Assembly: GCA_902612005.1 (NCBI GenBank)
Contig: CACMCA010000010.1
Coordinates: 1-48,943 of the forward strand
From: an uncultured Prochlorococcus sp.
GTDB taxonomy: Bacteria; Cyanobacteriota; Cyanobacteriia; PCC-6307; Cyanobiaceae
Length of the DNA stretch: 48,943 bases
Reading direction: 5' to 3'
How positions within the stretch are numbered: position 1 is the stretch's first letter; each line of letters opens with the position of its first letter. The notes beneath the pieces are model-generated. The model was given only the letters and a program-made list of their open reading frames with translations. It was not told where the DNA came from and ran no database searches. Both the position numbers and the translations under genes were made by a program. This document shows positions 48,103-48,943 of this stretch, in pieces.

Positions 48103-48228
48103 ATGAAATGGCATTATTCCTTTACTAGGAAATTTACAATTTTGAATCATAATAAACTTTTAAAAAATCTAAAAAAGGAGTTAATAAAATATCCTATTAA
48201 CAGACTTGACAATAAAAATTCGAATTAA
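48103..48228 (+). CDS. Possible 41-residue basic peptide
   Basis: An open frame from the ATG at 48103 reads MKWHYSFTRKFTILNHNKLL, then KNLKKELIKYPINRLDNKNS and N before TAA. The composition is Lys/Asn/Leu-rich and possible by chance in AT-rich DNA. No family and no neighbour support it. Otherwise the 48004-48306 gap shows nothing but AT-rich upstream sequence for the peroxiredoxin gene and the next small gene. Confidence 0.3.
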   Translation: MKWHYSFTRKFTILNHNKLLKNLKKELIKYPINRLDNKNSN

Positions 48229-48306
48229 AAGAAATTTTATTTTATTTAAGATTCCTTTGAATTCAACTCTTTATAATTAAAAATATTCTTTTTTATATTT
48301 TTAATT

Positions 48307-48465
48307 ATGGCTAAATATATTGAAAGACTAAAGGAAAAAGTTAAAATAAAAAAATTCGATTCCAATCAGCCAATTGGAGCTTGGATTTTCGTTGTAATTT
48401 TGAATATAATTGGATTTGCTGGTTATTTTTACTTAAAGGTAAATCATATACAACTAGGTAGTTAA
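48307..48465 (+). CDS. Small single-span membrane protein
   Basis: A 52-residue protein from the ATG at 48307: MAKYIERLKEKVKIKKFDSN, then QPIGAWIFVVILNIIGFAGY and FYLKVNHIQLGS. A charged amphipathic N-terminus precedes one membrane helix (about 22-43). Many small picocyanobacterial genes of this build are expressed near photosystem genes. It is not an Hli protein, lacking the chlorophyll-binding ExxNGR motif. It converges on the next gene with four bases between stops. Confidence 0.65.
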   Translation: MAKYIERLKEKVKIKKFDSNQPIGAWIFVVILNIIGFAGYFYLKVNHIQLGS

Positions 48466-48469
48466 AAAA

Positions 48470-48691
48470 TTATCTTATTTCCTTTTTAATTGAGCGACAA
48501 AAATTTTTTAGTCTGTCATTTCTCGTTAGGTCTGGTAAAGTCCATATTGATTCTGTTGCAGGTAATGGATCTTTGCTCCATTCTTTGAATTCTTCCATTA
48601 TCGAGTCATTATTTAATTTTGATGTATACTTTTTGCGTTTTTTTAAATATTTTCTTATCACTGTAAGATTTGCCTTAATATATTCTCTCAT
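48470..48691 (-). CDS. Small basic protein of unknown function
   Basis: A 73-residue protein from an ATG at 48691. The N-terminus is helical and basic (REYIKANLTVIRKYLKKRKKYT). A distinctive middle with two Trp (EEFKEWSKDPLPATESIWTL) and a basic C-terminus (RLKNFCRSIKKEIR) follow. No membrane segment and no recognised family. Confidence 0.6.
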   Translation of the reverse strand: MREYIKANLTVIRKYLKKRKKYTSKLNNDSIMEEFKEWSKDPLPATESIWTLPDLTRNDRLKNFCRSIKKEIR

Positions 48692-48751
48692 AATAGATAC
48701 TTAAGCTTATATTAATTTATCATCTAGCAAGTTCTGTTTTGGGAAGATTAA

Positions 48752-48922
48752 TTAGACATTTTGTACTGCTTGAAAAAGTCCAAATGAATAACCTCCTATT
48801 AGAATCCAGCCAAGCACACTAGATATTATTGTAGATCTTCTATTGTGTCTCCTTAAAGCTGATTCAATCATTTCATTAACTTCTTCTCTATTAAGGTATT
48901 CTTTATTGGAGTTTTTGTTCAT
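48752..48922 (-). CDS. Small single-span membrane protein with basic helix
   Basis: The minus strand from the ATG at 48922 reads MNKNSNKEYLNREEVNEMIE, then SALRRHNRRSTIISSVLGWI and LIGGYSFGLFQAVQNV: 56 residues. The soluble, charged N-terminal helix with ALRRHNRR leads into one membrane helix. The [ML]-I-E-x-A-L-R-R-H-N-R-R to LGW..[IL]G pattern recurs in picocyanobacterial small proteins, from memory. The function is unknown. It is on the same strand as the preceding small basic gene, about 60 bases upstream of it. Confidence 0.7.
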   Translation of the reverse strand: MNKNSNKEYLNREEVNEMIESALRRHNRRSTIISSVLGWILIGGYSFGLFQAVQNV

Positions 48923-48943
48923 TTTTTTTTCTTTTACAATAAA

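Noticed and set aside
48307..48465. High-light-inducible (Hli) protein
   Set aside because: The single helix lacks the ExxNGR chlorophyll-binding motif.

Overview
The window is very AT-rich, densely coded chromosome from a picocyanobacterium, almost certainly a high-light-type Prochlorococcus. The evidence is the short intergenic gaps, streamlined proteins, chlorophyll-biosynthesis genes (chlH, acsF), a probable Psb30 photosystem II peptide, and many proteins of cyanobacteria/plastid-only families (Ycf20, Ycf36/CGLD27, DUF2862/PetP-like, DUF2949, DUF2996, DUF3038, DUF3318, DUF4335). I see no insertion sequence, prophage, CRISPR array or rRNA operon. The one tRNA is initiator tRNA-fMet.

Layout. 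1-3.5 kb: the end of a renalase-like flavoprotein, a uridine-kinase-like P-loop protein, a basic-tailed helix-hairpin-helix protein, ribosomal protein S21, and a small nucleotide-salvage cluster (phosphoribosyltransferase plus nucleoside 2-deoxyribosyltransferase). 3.5-7.3 kb: an accessory-like stretch of small membrane or secreted proteins, an HNH nuclease and a TSUP anion exporter, with a strong minus-strand terminator near 6.53 kb. 7.3-9.9 kb: a three-gene ABC-2 transporter. 9.9-13.5 kb: PetP-like protein, a missed 48-residue membrane peptide, tRNA-fMet, asparaginase, Ycf36, RsfS and DUF3318. 13.6-25.7 kb: carB, an ABC exporter, tpiA-folP, chlH and dapB. 25.7-29.3 kb: a run of cyanobacterial proteins including a UbiH-type monooxygenase and a DUF3038/DUF4335 pair. 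29.5-39.5 kb: mfd, terC-like, fmt-pmbA-tldD and acsF. 39.5-48.9 kb: a degenerate RNase II-family protein, a split UPF0016 transporter pair, Psb30, a HAD phosphatase, Ycf20, L32, a protease-dead FtsH homologue with a membrane-protein neighbour, 2-Cys peroxiredoxin and small membrane peptides.

The most interesting content is two probable pseudoenzymes. The FtsH at 44.9-46.6 kb keeps every ATPase motif, but its zinc site HExGH reads NEVGR and the usual first membrane helix is absent; a 250-residue polytopic membrane protein follows in the same direction. The RNB-family protein at 40.0-42.3 kb has lost both the catalytic Asp cluster and the C-terminal catalytic Arg region while keeping its OB and S1 RNA-binding ends. 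A DUF3038 gene has no ATG, GTG or TTG before its conserved domain. The initiator tRNA has one T-stem mismatch.

Several genes under 60 codons were found by reading the sequence directly (rpsU, rpmF, psb30 and four single-span membrane peptides). Starts are often TTG or GTG. All functional calls rest on motif recognition by eye; no database search was run.
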